A stretch of DNA of 64,000 nt from Microbotryomycetes sp. JL201. Lineage: Eukaryota; Basidiomycota; Microbotryomycetes. The position numbers and the translations under genes were made by a program. This document shows positions 1-10,720 of this stretch, in pieces; the first letter of the stretch is position 1; each line of letters opens with the position of its first letter. The notes under the pieces are model-generated. The model ran no database searches, was not told the origin of the DNA, and saw only the letters and a program-made list of their open reading frames with translations. The stretch spans positions 434,001 to 498,000 of the forward strand of contig JAQYUZ010000003.1 of NCBI GenBank assembly GCA_033819885.1, written 5' to 3'.

Positions 1-495
<495 letters not shown>

Positions 496-559
496 CTGTA
501 GCGGCAGAGGCGACCAATTTTGGCGTGAAATGAGCTCGTCAGCGTCTGCATGATGTTGG

Positions 560-1760
560 CAGCATTTTTCTGACAGTGCTCGAGTGCAGTAGCCGGGAAT
601 GGCAGCGTGAGTTGTTCTCGTAGGGCCGACAGAAGGCTCGACAGGATGTCCGACAGCTTCGGCTCGCATTCGAACGGCAGGCCCGCGAGAAGCGAGCGAA
701 TGCGGCTCGAGCATATTCTGTGCGAGCAGGCGCTTCAGACACCATGTGCGAGCATCGCCAGGCTGCCGCGAATGAAAGACGAGCCGAGTCTGAGCCGGAG
801 CACGCCATTCGAGGTTCGAGCTCGAGATTCCTTCGCGCTGTCTGGGAAATGCCTTCGTGACAGGATCGTGCATGAGACGACAAGACTTACGAACTGATCC
901 CATTGCGAATGATTGGTACTAGTGCGAGGAGCGTGAGGATGGAAGGAGAAGTGTTTGTGAGCTCAAGCGCGCTCGCGCCTCACTCGACTTGGAATTGCGT
1001 GATCGAGCCGGTCGCGTGTGGGGTAACCAAGGAAGCCGGTACCCCACATGTCCACACTCGGTACCGAGCATTCCCACAGTGCACAGATCAAACGAATTGC
1101 AAGAAATCTGTCCTACAGTACACAAATTGATAAAATTGTAACAGTCTGAAACGCGTCAAAACAAGGCCGCTTAAGTAATAGCGACATGCCCTTTTCGATC
1201 ATTGTCAAGGGCGCTTTCTTGTCGCGATCGAAGATTTGCTGCGCCTCGTCGTCTGCGTTCTCGTTGCCATGAGCATCGTCATTGCCGGTAGGTCAACGTT
1301 GTCGCTGCAGGCGCTGTCGCCTCGACTTTCTCCGCTGCCATCGCCATTGTCATTCGGCGGGCCTGCGTGCGGCTAATGCTGTGAGCAGCATTGCAACAAG
1401 CGATCAAAGAGGGCGGCTGTCAAGGCGATCAGTGACGGGATCGAGTCTGATAGGTCAAGAGACGTCTCAGCGGGACAAGAGGAGCACAGCACAACGCACT
1501 CGCAGGTTTCGGCCCCCTCCCCTCTCCTCGTCGACGCACCCGTCCGACGCCCCCAATTGAGGTCAGATGTGGGTTGACTCCAACGACGACGACGTGCTTG
1601 CCGTGCCTTCCGCAGTCGTCTGCAACGTCCCACAGCGGTTTGCAAGATGGACTAGGGAAAAAAAAAAGATCGCCTGGCCTCGTGTGGCCTTGGTCGCGGC
1701 GACGGCAGGAGCTGCGGCAAACAGTGCAACTGTGTTTACATCCGCAGTTGTGATGTCGCC
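560..1760. other. Stretch with no recognisable gene
   Basis: This part upstream of the MET17-like gene has only short, low-information open frames on both strands. None resembles a known family, and I could not join them by plausible introns. The first few hundred bases probably include the MET17 promoter and an unresolved first exon. An A-rich run near 1,658-1,668 is the only simple-sequence feature I noticed. Confidence 0.4.
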
Positions 1761-1770
1761 GTAAGCGACG

Positions 1771-2231
1771 ATGTCGGGGCCGCAGAAGAATCGACTTGGG
1801 TCATGGAAGCCTCCAACCAATTCTCTGATCCGGCTGACGAGCCCATCAGCTCGCGCTTGGAGGGCCCGGTCCCGCCGACTGTCGATATCTCGAATGCCGT
1901 CGTTATCGTCGAGCTCGACCAGTGGGGCCGCACCCTCCCAATCCGCCTGCAGAACGCGGTCGGGCCCTGCCTGTGCTCAGGCCGCGGCGCGAATCGGCTC
2001 TGTGGCGCCGGAACTGCCGACGGTTGCGAATCTCCTGACGCGCTACCCGGCGACGTTCGAGGTGACGACGCAGAACGCGTCGGCATTCTTCACGCCGGGA
2101 ACAGAGCGCATCACAGGGAGTTCACGAAGCCTTCGGACTCGTCCAGTTCGGCATTCGATCACTCCTCCGATCTGCTAGTCGACATGACGGTCCGCAAGAT
2201 CGTCGCCCATGTAGTCCGAGCCATCGCATAG
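1771..2231 (+). other. Possible decayed or fragmentary coding stretch
   Basis: Two overlapping plus-strand frames here have protein-like composition. One reads ELPTVANLLTRYPATFEV followed by a further protein-like stretch, and the other begins MEASNQFSDPADEPISSRLE. I recognise neither, and neither can be extended cleanly. The stretch sits just left of the palindrome arm that starts near 2,276 and might belong to the same uncharacterised gene or repeat. I assign no function. Confidence 0.25.
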
Positions 2232-2275
2232 TGGTGCGCCAACCTTTCTTCGTCTCGTAGCCCTTTACCGACTTT

Positions 2276-3468
2276 CGAGAGCGTTCTGGCTGGGCTCAAA
2301 GGACGCAACTTGACCGATGCGCATCGAGGAGTGGTCGTCAATCGTTTCGAGGCCGTGGCGCAAAGCATTTTTACCGAGATCACCACCGCAATTCAGCACA
2401 CGATGACTGGAGAGACTCGCGAGCTTGTTCGGCAAGCAGCGGCCACTCTCAAGTCGTTCGCAAGCTGCCAGGGCAAAATGCGTCCGAGTTATCTGATTGG
2501 ACTGCACCACAAAATGCGGTTACTCTTGCGACAACATTGGTTTGAGCTCCAGAGGGCGGGTCCGAGAACACGAACAAAGAAATACTTGCGTACCTCGTGA
2601 ACGTAAGTCAGCGTCTTGCCTGATGCACAGGACAAGTCCTGACTTGTCCGACTGTAAAGAATTTTGATCCGCGGTACATCCAGTCTGACCAGGTCGAATT
2701 GTGGAATTGTTTGATGTCGGCTTCGCCATCGATTCCAGAGATCGTAGTTTGGCTGAAGCGCCACATTGGACCGCTGGCGGCGCGACAGCTCGAATGGGCT
2801 CTGCCCGCTGCCAAACTCGACGAGCAAGACATGATGGTCATCAACAAGGACGCCATTTACAATCTTGCCGCCGAAGTCGCTCGAGTTCGTAGCGTTTTGG
2901 GCGTACAAGACCTACGATTGTTGGGGAAGAAAGTCTCGGCCGGTTTCGGAGACGCTTTCCTTAATGCCGTGTTCAGGACAGACCTGCTCGAGCCGCACAC
3001 TGTGCTTTCTTTTCCCGCGATGACCGATGGCACGACTTTGAAGCTTGCGTACTTTGACGCCAGTCGTGTCCGTCAAGACGTTTGGGACGCTTAAATGGCA
3101 AAAGGAGTACATTTTCGCCAACTTTCGGCGGTCGACGGTCTCCGGGTATATTTCTCGGCAGGAAAAGGAGCGGTGCACGATTGTGCAAAGCAAGATCGCC
3201 TTCACCGCTTTGGCTCATTTGTTCCAGCTTCTGGTGAGTCAAAGCCTGACAGGGACCTACTCTGGCCGGTGCGGAATCGAGCTAGCGATAGTCAAATGAA
3301 AAGGTGAAGGACGAGCTCGACGTATTGCCAACGACGTCGGAGAGCCAGACAGTGTCGTCGTGACAGTTCATCAGCCCGGTGTGCAATGGCTCAATTTTTC
3401 GCTGCAAGTCGAACCAGGCCCCAGATCGAAGAATGGTCGTTCTTGTCCGCTATATGTGGACGTTGGCG
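2276..3468 (+). repeat. Left arm of a 2.4-kb inverted repeat (palindrome)
   Basis: The arm reads in reverse complement as the segment 3,521-4,714. Paired coordinates sum to about 6,990 along the whole length, so there is almost no net length difference. Example pairs are the block starting GCGTTCTGGCTGGGCTC at about 2,282 with its mirror near 4,708, and the translated block beginning MWNCLMSAS at 2,699 with its mirror at 4,290. By eye the arms match at about 95% near the outer end and nearer 90% further in. The coding frame seen in the right arm is no longer intact in this copy. The outer boundary is sharp at about 2,276, with unrelated sequence to the left. Confidence 0.85.
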
Positions 3469-3520
3469 CTTGGAACTGCCATGATTGGCCTTGAATGGTC
3501 GAGTCGACAAGGCGAGCCCT

Positions 3521-4714
3521 CTGGCGCCAGCGTCCACATGGCGGGCAAGAACGACCACCCTTCGATCTGGGGTGGTGGTTCGACGTGCAGCGAGAAGTTC
3601 AGTTGTACACCAGGCTGATGAACTGTGACGACGACATTGTCTGGCTCTCCGCCCTCCTTGGCTATGCGTCGAGCTTGTCCTGCACCTTTTTATTCGACTG
3701 TCGCTAGCTCGATTCAGCACCGGCCAGAGCGTGTCCCTGTCAAGCTTTGGCTCACCAGTGGTCGGAACATATTGGCCAAAGGGCTGGAGGCGGTCTTGCT
3801 TTGCATTTTCATGCAGCGCTCCTTTGCCTGCCGAGAAATATAGCCGGAGACCGTCGACCGCCGAAAGTTGACTGAAATAAATTCCTTTTGCCATTTGACG
3901 ATCCCAAACATCTTGACGGATACGACTGGCGTCAAAGTACGCAAGCTTCAAAGTCGTGCCATCGGTCATCGCGGGAAAAGAAAGCACAGTGTGCGGCTCG
4001 AGCAGGTCTGTCCTGAACACGGCATTAAGGAAAGCGTCTCCGAAACCGGCCGAGACTTTCTTCCCCAACAATCGTAGGTCTTGTACGCCCAAAACGCTAC
4101 GAACTCGAGCGACTTCGGCGGCAAGATCGCGAACGGCGTCTTTGTCGATGACCATCATGTCGTGCTCGTCGAGTTTGGCAGCGAGCAGAGCCCATTCGAG
4201 CTGTCGCGCCGCCAGCGGTCCAATGTGGCGCTTCAGCCAACCTACGATCTCTGGAATCGATTGCGAAGCCGACATCAAACAATTCCACAATTTGACCTGA
4301 TCAGACCGGATGTACCGCGGATCAAAATTCTTTACAGTCGGACAAGTCAGGACTTGTCGTGTGCATCAGGCAAGACGCTGACTTACGTTCACGAGGTACG
4401 CAAGCATTTCTTTGTTCGTGTTCTCGGACCCGCCCTCTGGAGCTCAAATCAATGTTGTCGCAAGAGCAACCGCATTTTGTGGTGCAGTCCAATCAGATAA
4501 TTCGGACGCATTTTGCCCTGGCAGCTTGCGAACGACTTGAGAGTGGCCGCTGCTTGCCGAACAAGCTCGCGAGTCTCTCCAGTCATCGTGTGCTGAATTG
4601 CGGTGGTGATCTCGGTAAAAATGCTTTGCGCCACGGCCTCGAAACGATTGACGACCACTCCTCGATGCGCGTCGGTTCAGTTGCGTCCTTTGAGCCCAGC
4701 CAGAACGCTCTCGA
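3521..4714 (-). repeat. Right arm of the 2.4-kb inverted repeat
   Basis: This is the mirror of 2,276-3,468, separated from it by a spacer of only about 50 bases (about 3,469-3,520). The innermost paired block is GTTCTTGYCCGC...GTGGACG, with its complement at about 3,530-3,551. On the minus strand this arm carries the better-preserved copy of the uncharacterised coding sequence, which continues beyond the arm to about 5,586. That suggests the left arm is a partial inverted copy of this 3' half. Such a tight inverted pair can extrude a hairpin and is prone to rearrangement or misassembly. Confidence 0.85.
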
Positions 4715-5586
4715 GGCGTCGACGAGCGCGAGCGGTCGAGAGCTCGATCTCTGTTCCATCAAGTCTTGATCTCTGTTCCATCAAGTCTTGCTCGCCAAAG
4801 CTCGTTGACGAGTGCGACGCAACATTTATTGAGAGACCGTTTGGCGATTTTTCTAACGAAATCATCTTCGATGGCCGACGTCGCTGTAATGAGCGACTGC
4901 GCGACATATTTCGACAAGGTCTGTCCGAACGAAAGCGTGTGCGTATTCAGAATGCTGGTCTCCCATGTTGCCATGGCGCGAGGAGGGAAACCAAATGAAC
5001 CGCCGGGCAACTCGGGCAGGAGAATGCTGGGATCGGCAGCCACGAGATCCATAGCTGTCGTCACCAGTAGCAGTGGCAAGATCTGCACAAACGAACTTGG
5101 TCACGGAGAACATGAGCTGGTGTGCAAAGACTGACGCGTTCCGAGTGAGCGAACACGTCGTCAGCCAGCACAGCTTTGACCTTAAAGATTGTCGAACGGC
5201 GCGTGGACCAAGTCGGCTGCCTGCAACATCTCGTATCGCTTGATGGCTTGCTGCAACAACATGACTGCGCGAGCAACGGCGTCCTGGGTCAAGTCTCGGC
5301 CTTGCTCGTGCCGTCTCAGCACCTCGGCCTCATCCGACTGAGTGTCGTTGCTAGACTCGGGCAGCGATCTGTGAATCGGCACCGGCCACTCCTTATGCCG
5401 ACCTTTCGCCACGAAACGGTGATACAGCGGACCTGCGTCCCCTTGAAGAAGCAGGGCACGCCAGAAAGCCTGTACGAGCATGACGAAACTTTTAGAACGA
5501 GTTTCGTTGTGACGGTGTAAAAGTGCAGGGCTGCCGACGCTGGCGGTTCTTTGTGTTGAGTCGACGTGGCCAGTCAAGTGCGACAC
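3640..5586 (-). pseudogene. Uncharacterised gene or gene relic carried by the palindrome region
   Basis: I do not recognise this protein. On the minus strand from 5,586, protein-like segments follow in order. The first (5,182-5,586) contains LVQAFWRALLLQGDAGPLYH and DAVARAVMLLQQAIKRYEML. The second (about 4,760-5,088) contains DLVAADPSILLPELPGGSFG and DDFVRKIAKRSLNKCCVALV. The third (about 4,449-4,658) contains NRFEAVAQSIFTEITTAIQH. The last (3,640-4,290) contains SIPEIVGWLKRHIGPLAARQ and GLRLYFSAGKGALH. A GTAAGT site near 4,389 suggests introns. Segments lie in different frames, so the gene is either multi-exon or decayed. The same sequence occurs again, less intact, in the left arm. Candidates are a lineage-specific host gene or part of an unknown mobile element. 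Confidence 0.35.
4746..4789. repeat. 22-bp perfect tandem duplication
   Basis: The unit GATCTCTGTTCCATCAAGTC plus TT occurs twice head to tail (4,746-4,767 and 4,768-4,789). It lies just outside the right palindrome arm and inside the uncharacterised minus-strand coding region. It looks like a recent local slippage duplication. Confidence 0.9.
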
Positions 5587-5589
5587 ATT

Positions 5590-6090
5590 TCGTCAAGAGT
5601 ACGTATGCGGTTCATTCGCGGCGGTAACCCCCGACCAGCCGGCGTTGGCAACCATTTTGCGCGAGATTTCGGCCCTGTTCTGGTCTTGGCCTATTTTGTA
5701 GAAGTTCCACGTCGAGTCTCTGAAAATAGAACTGGTCCAATCCACTCTCATATAAAACCATCACAAGCCATTTGAGCTACAATTGCAAAGCATGGCACGT
5801 CTGGCCATTCACTCGGCGGCCTCAACGCACGAGCAACGATTTTTCGCGATCAAACTTGAATCACGGTCGAGTATCGCTGCGACGACCTGCACACAACCAA
5901 GATTGCATGAAAATGAGGTGCAGCGTTCTATACAGGGCTCCGAAAACCAGTCGCGCCGCAGACGCTTTGATTGAGATTTCTCAATTATTCATCACAGTCG
6001 GAGTGAGACATCATCGCACAGAAGCTTCTTGAGATTACTTCCAACTTGTACGGAGCGACGGAAGCCGACCCGCATGCGCCGCAGCGCCAC
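5590..6090. other. Intergenic region upstream of FIG4
   Basis: About 500 bases lie between the palindrome-associated coding stretch and the FIG4 start. I see no convincing gene. A TATA-like run (TATATGAGAG on the minus strand near 5,745-5,755) could serve the minus-strand sequence. The rest probably holds the FIG4 promoter and 5' UTR. Confidence 0.4.
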
Positions 6091-9000
6091 ATGCGAGACG
6101 CTCAGGCCTCTCGCTCACGCACGCGCTACCTGCCAAATGACATGAGCACTTCCAGATCGCCATCTCGGACAAGACAGCAAGCTTCAATACCGTCTGCAAC
6201 AGTTGCAGATGAGGCACGAAAGCGCCTGCCTGCTTCGTCGTCGCTGCAGAACATCTTGTCGGCCGTCGCGCCAGCGTACGACAGTATTGGCTTGCTTGAA
6301 GCAGCAGTTACCTCCCAGCATGATGACGTTCATACGTTCATGTCCAGCATGACGCCAGGCCCGGCGTCACCGTTCGAGACAAATAACGAGCGCTCGGAGC
6401 GCGTACCCGCTACGCCACGCAGATCTCCTCTGCTGCGGGCTTATACAGACTCGGCCCTCGATCAAACCGCTGTGGACTCCTTCGTCTTGTCGCCTGCGCG
6501 TAAAAGCATGACGCTCGGACCTGACACGATCAAGGCGGACCTGCGCGCGACCAAACAAGACCACGAGAAGGTGGCCAACCGACACAGAGGCAAGCCAGAC
6601 GTTGCAGCGCTATCAAATCCATCCGGACATCCGCATCACCAGGGCAAGCTCGTTTTAGAGAAATTCACTCTCTACGAGACCAAGACGGTTCGTTGATTCT
6701 CGATCGAACGCGCAAGTCGCCGTCGATATTGACAAGCTCACATGCGCACAGAAACTTTATGTCATTGCCTCGAACCAAGCAGACTCGCGCTACAGAGTGC
6801 TCAAGATTGACCGTTCCGCGCCGCCACCGCTCAGCTCGCGCGATGGTGAAGACTCGGACGTCGAGAATGAAGAGGAAGCGAACGGCCTCGTCATCACGGA
6901 GGATCCCGCCATCTACTCAAAGGTCGAGATCCAGCAGCTCCTTGAAACGCTGAGCGCGGGAAACGCCGGCGGCATCTCGCGCGTCGAACCTCTGTTCTAC
7001 GGTATCGCCGGTCAGCTTGTGCTACGGCAATGATTGTGCGCTTGCTGACAGTGCAGGCGGACAGGCTTCGTTCGCTTTACGTCGGCGTATTACATGATTA
7101 TCATCAAATCCCGAGCTCCCGTTGCGCTTGTTGGAGGTCACTACATATATCACTGCGAAGAGACGGCTTTGCGTTCGATCACCCCGCCTCTGAGCAACAA
7201 GAATGCTGAAGAAGCGAGACAGATGGCGTCCTTCCAGGGCGTAGACTTGAGCAAGAATTTCTACTTCAGGTTCGCCGGAGAGCGAGGCCTTATGACGTTT
7301 GACACTAACATGGCTTGTTGCCAGCTACACATATGACGTGACGCACACGCTGCAGCATAATCTTACTAGACAGATTGACATGAGCGACCGCCTGAAGCCG
7401 GCACTCGCGTACCTTAACGACAAGTGGGTGTGGAACCGACATTTGCTCCGCCCTGCCTTTCGACATCTCAAAGGTCGCAGCCCTTGGGTCTTGCCCCTGA
7501 TCTACGGCTTTGTCGATCAAGCAAGTGAGGCCTACTCATTCTTATAACCACTTCGCCCGACACTGATCACGGACACAGAGCTGTCCGTATTTGGCAGAAC
7601 TGTTTACGTGACCCTAATTGCCCGGCGTTCTCGTCATTTCGCGGGTGCGAGGTTCCTCAAACGCGGCGTCAATGATCAGGTGAGACGCTCATACTTCCCC
7701 GATTCAATTCTGAGGAACATGGTGTTAAACGAGGCTTTGCCAGGGCTTCGTTGCCAACGACGTCGAGACCGAACAAATCGTGTTTGAAGCCTTGACGACA
7801 CCATTTCACGCTCCCGCACAAGCCACACACTTGCATCAGGCAACAGGTGTCAAGCACCAGAACAGGCAGCCGAACCCGAGATACACGAGTTTCGTACAGG
7901 TACGCGGCAGCATTCCACTCTTCTGGAGCCAAGAAAGCGTCAACATGACGCCCAAACCTCCCATTGAATGTGAGTCGGCTTCTTCGATTGATGTGATGGA
8001 GCAGCTAATATTCAGATGATTGAAGTGACCGTGGCCGATCCGTACTACTCTGCCGCGGCATTGCACTTCGACGACTTGCTTGGTCGGTACGGCTCGCCAA
8101 TCACGGTGCTAAACCTCATCAAAGTACGTCTTACATGTGAATCATGTCAATGCTTTGCCGACGATGCATCCTTGTGCAGCATAAAGAGCGAGCGCCTCGA
8201 GAGTCCAAACTACTGCCCGAGTTTAAACAGTGCATCGACTACCTGAATCAGTTTTTGCCTGAGGAACATCGTATCAGATACATTGCTTGGGATATCGCTG
8301 CTGCCAATAAGCAGTGAGCTTTGGTTCTTGTTTACCTGCGCTGGAAAATGGGACCTGACCTGGGCATGTGTATGCTTTTCTTCAGACGCGACAAAGACGT
8401 TATCGGGATTCTCGAGGACATCGCTGAAGAATCGCTCGAGCGGACAAATTTTTTTCATTCGGGTGCCGAGCCAGTCTGGTATGCATTGAACAAAGAGCAA
8501 GAGTATGTTGATTTGGAGGACAAGTTGCGTCATGTTGGATTGACCTCGGTCCCGACAGTGAGCCAACGTACCGGCGTGTCCCGCTGTTGCAGAGCGGCGT
8601 AGTGCGTACAAACTGTATTGGTGGGTCTTGTAGTCGAGAAGCTTTGATGACAGACGCTGATCAGAAACCTTGGTCCTCTCCCAGACTGTCTCGAGTGAGT
8701 CTTGTCGCGGTTGCCGATCGGGTTCTCGCTCACTTTTGCGAACAAGCCGTACCAATGCGGCGCAGTTTGTGATTGCCAAGGCTGCACTGGGTCATCAACT
8801 GCACGCGCTAGGCGTGATTCATGACCCTCTTTTACCGTTCGACTCTGACGCTGTCAACTTGATCACGGAAATGTATCACGACCACGGCGACACGATTGCG
8901 TTGCAATACGGTGGCAGTCACTTGGTCAATACGATGGAGACGTACCGCAAGATCGGACAATGGAGCAGTCACTCGCGCGACATGATCGAAAACCTGCGCC

Positions 9001-9956
9001 GGTTCTACACCAACAGTTTCGTTGGTGAGCGCGTCGAAATGATTATGCTCGACAGAGGCAGGTGTCACTGACGATTGGAAAATCTGTAGATGCTGACAAG
9101 CAGGCTGCGATAGACCTGTTCCTCGGAATAGAACCGCCTGTGCCGCGTGTGCCAGTGCACACGTACGTGCCACCAAAACAGCGTCGGTCGTACAGGGATT
9201 GGTACACGCCAGAGCACCTTCATCCTGTCATGACAAGTCAACAGGCTGTTTCGAGGTTACAAAAAGCTGTCGAAGCGGATGATGATGGCACGGTCAATTA
9301 CTGGCAGTCGTACTACCGGCCAAAGCTGTTTACGGAACTCGCGCGACACTTTGCTTTCAAGGTCAATAGTACGCTCAAGTACAAAGTATTGACGTCAGTG
9401 GCTATTGGGTGCGTTCGCCTTCAAAAAGTTGACCCGTGCTTGTTTTGAATCAGGAATGGTGCAGACTCGAGCGACTACAGTCCGTTTGTGCCGCGAACTG
9501 CGCCATTCTCTGCGCCTGCTTCGAAAAGGCAAGTCGCGATGTTGGAGCAAGCTCACAGCTGCGGTGAAGTGCTGACTTGCGCGTCTTGACAGGAACACCG
9601 TGTCTGGTCGTCGATGGATGTCTCGGCACAAGCCAAAGCTCGAATCTGTTGGTGGCCCATCGCCGCAGGACAAGGACGCGTGTGCGGTATCTTGCAACAT
9701 GGCTAGTGCTCTGCCTTCGTCGACCGAGGGTATTGTCGCGCGCTTGCTGAATCCGAGCGTTGATCCGTCCGAGCAAGCCGAGTACGGATCCTGGATCAAC
9801 CAGTTTGACCATTTGACGCTCGGTCAAGATTTGAGTGACAAGGACACGATGCTGTACGAGGCGAGCGTCGAGGCTAGTCTGGGCCAATTGTTTGTGCCAG
9901 CGGGTGAGGTGGCCATGTACGAAGCCGTGTGTGCAAGAGCGCGTCCGCGATCCTGA
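6091..9956 (+). CDS. FIG4: FIG4-type polyphosphoinositide 5-phosphatase (SAC domain)
   Basis: This is a SAC-domain lipid phosphatase that acts on PtdIns(3,5)P2 at the vacuole or endosome, with Vac14 and Fab1 as known partners. About 12-13 exons can be joined in phase. Landmarks in order are a low-complexity N-terminus; [77 protein letters not shown]; the catalytic CX5R motif in [39 protein letters not shown]; and a C-terminal ending with AMYEA. The catalytic motif is assembled from three exons, the middle one only 10 nt (8,685-8,694). The last intron (9,529-9,592) appears to be GC-AG. I chose the ATG at 6,091, the first in frame; 6,139 is an alternative. The order of SAC blocks and the FIG4-specific C-terminus separate it from SAC1 and synaptojanins. 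Confidence 0.92.
8685..8694 (+). other. 10-nt micro-exon in FIG4 (ACTGTCTCGA)
   Basis: The preceding exon ends AACTGTATTG at 8,620, followed by a GTGGGT donor. An intron of 64 nt ends in CCCAG at 8,684. After the ten bases ACTGTCTCGA comes a GTGAGT donor, and a 52-nt intron ends in AACAAG at 8,746. The next exon starts CCGTACCAAT. The joined sequence reads Asn-Cys-Ile-Asp-Cys-Leu-Asp-Arg-Thr-Asn, the SAC phosphatase catalytic signature. Skipping the micro-exon would delete part of the motif and shift the frame. Confidence 0.88.
9529..9592 (+). other. GC-AG intron in FIG4
   Basis: The exon ends TCGAAAAG and the intron begins GCAAGT, the usual donor of GC-AG introns. It contains a GCTGAC branch point and ends in TTGACAG. 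Splicing joins SKR to NTVSGRRWM in phase. No GT donor nearby gives an open frame. Confidence 0.7.
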
Positions 9957-10564
9957 TAACGCACGATAGAGTTTTTTTAGTTTGAATCGCGCGGCGGGGT
10001 TTTCGATTTATTTTCCTGCTCGAGTGCAGTCATGGTGTACATTTGCGGTAGTTGTGCTCGGCTATGTTGTTGTTGCTGTCGTTGCTGTGCTTGTTGTTAT
10101 CGAGATGTGCCAGGCTGATCTCTCTAGCCTCATTTGCGGGAACCAAACTTCGGGTAGTACGTGAATTTGGACTTCCACGTCGCGGTTTGACCGAGCTGCG
10201 TTGCCCGTCGACGACATTTGCCGAGCGCTGGCGGTCGTCTGGTTGGTGAAAGCTGAGCCTGGCACGCTCTGCGGTCGTCCAGAGGCGTGTACAACCGTCG
10301 CAAGGCCAGCGCAGGTTCGGACCCAAATTTCGAGGGGCGGGGACTGGCGTGCATGCGTCAGTGAGGGCCGCTCGGCTGTCCCGAGCGACTTGACGAGAGC
10401 GAGTGTAGGTTCAGTTGTGAGTCAAGGTGCCCGAGCCGTTGCCGTCGCTGCGCTTATGCATACGCTAACTGGCCCTCCAGACTCGCCGCCCGCGCCCCTT
10501 TTTCCGAGCGCGCTAGCAGACGCACAACGGCGCACAGGCAGACGTGCACGGCGCTGAGGGGTCA
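9957..10564. other. Intergenic and 5' leader region of the Rua1-like gene
   Basis: About 600 bases lie between FIG4 and the next gene on the same strand. I see no separate gene. The stretch is rich in TTGTTG-type repeats near 10,060-10,100 and becomes GC-rich toward the next start. It probably holds the FIG4 terminator and the promoter and 5' UTR of the Rua1-like gene. Confidence 0.45.
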
Positions 10565-10689
10565 ATGATGGACGCGTTCAGCCTGCCGATCGACCCGCTG
10601 CTCAACTTGGGCGACAGCTTGGCGTACTTGAACGGTTCGCCGCTCGCCGACGCCGCAGCCGCTCAAGCTGCCACTGCGCACCATCAACA

Positions 10690-10720
<31 letters not shown>

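Noticed and set aside
10544-10564. Upstream GTG as start of the Rua1-like protein
   Set aside because: GTG starts are not expected in a fungal nuclear gene, and the ATG at 10,565 gives the natural MMDAFSLPIDPLL start.
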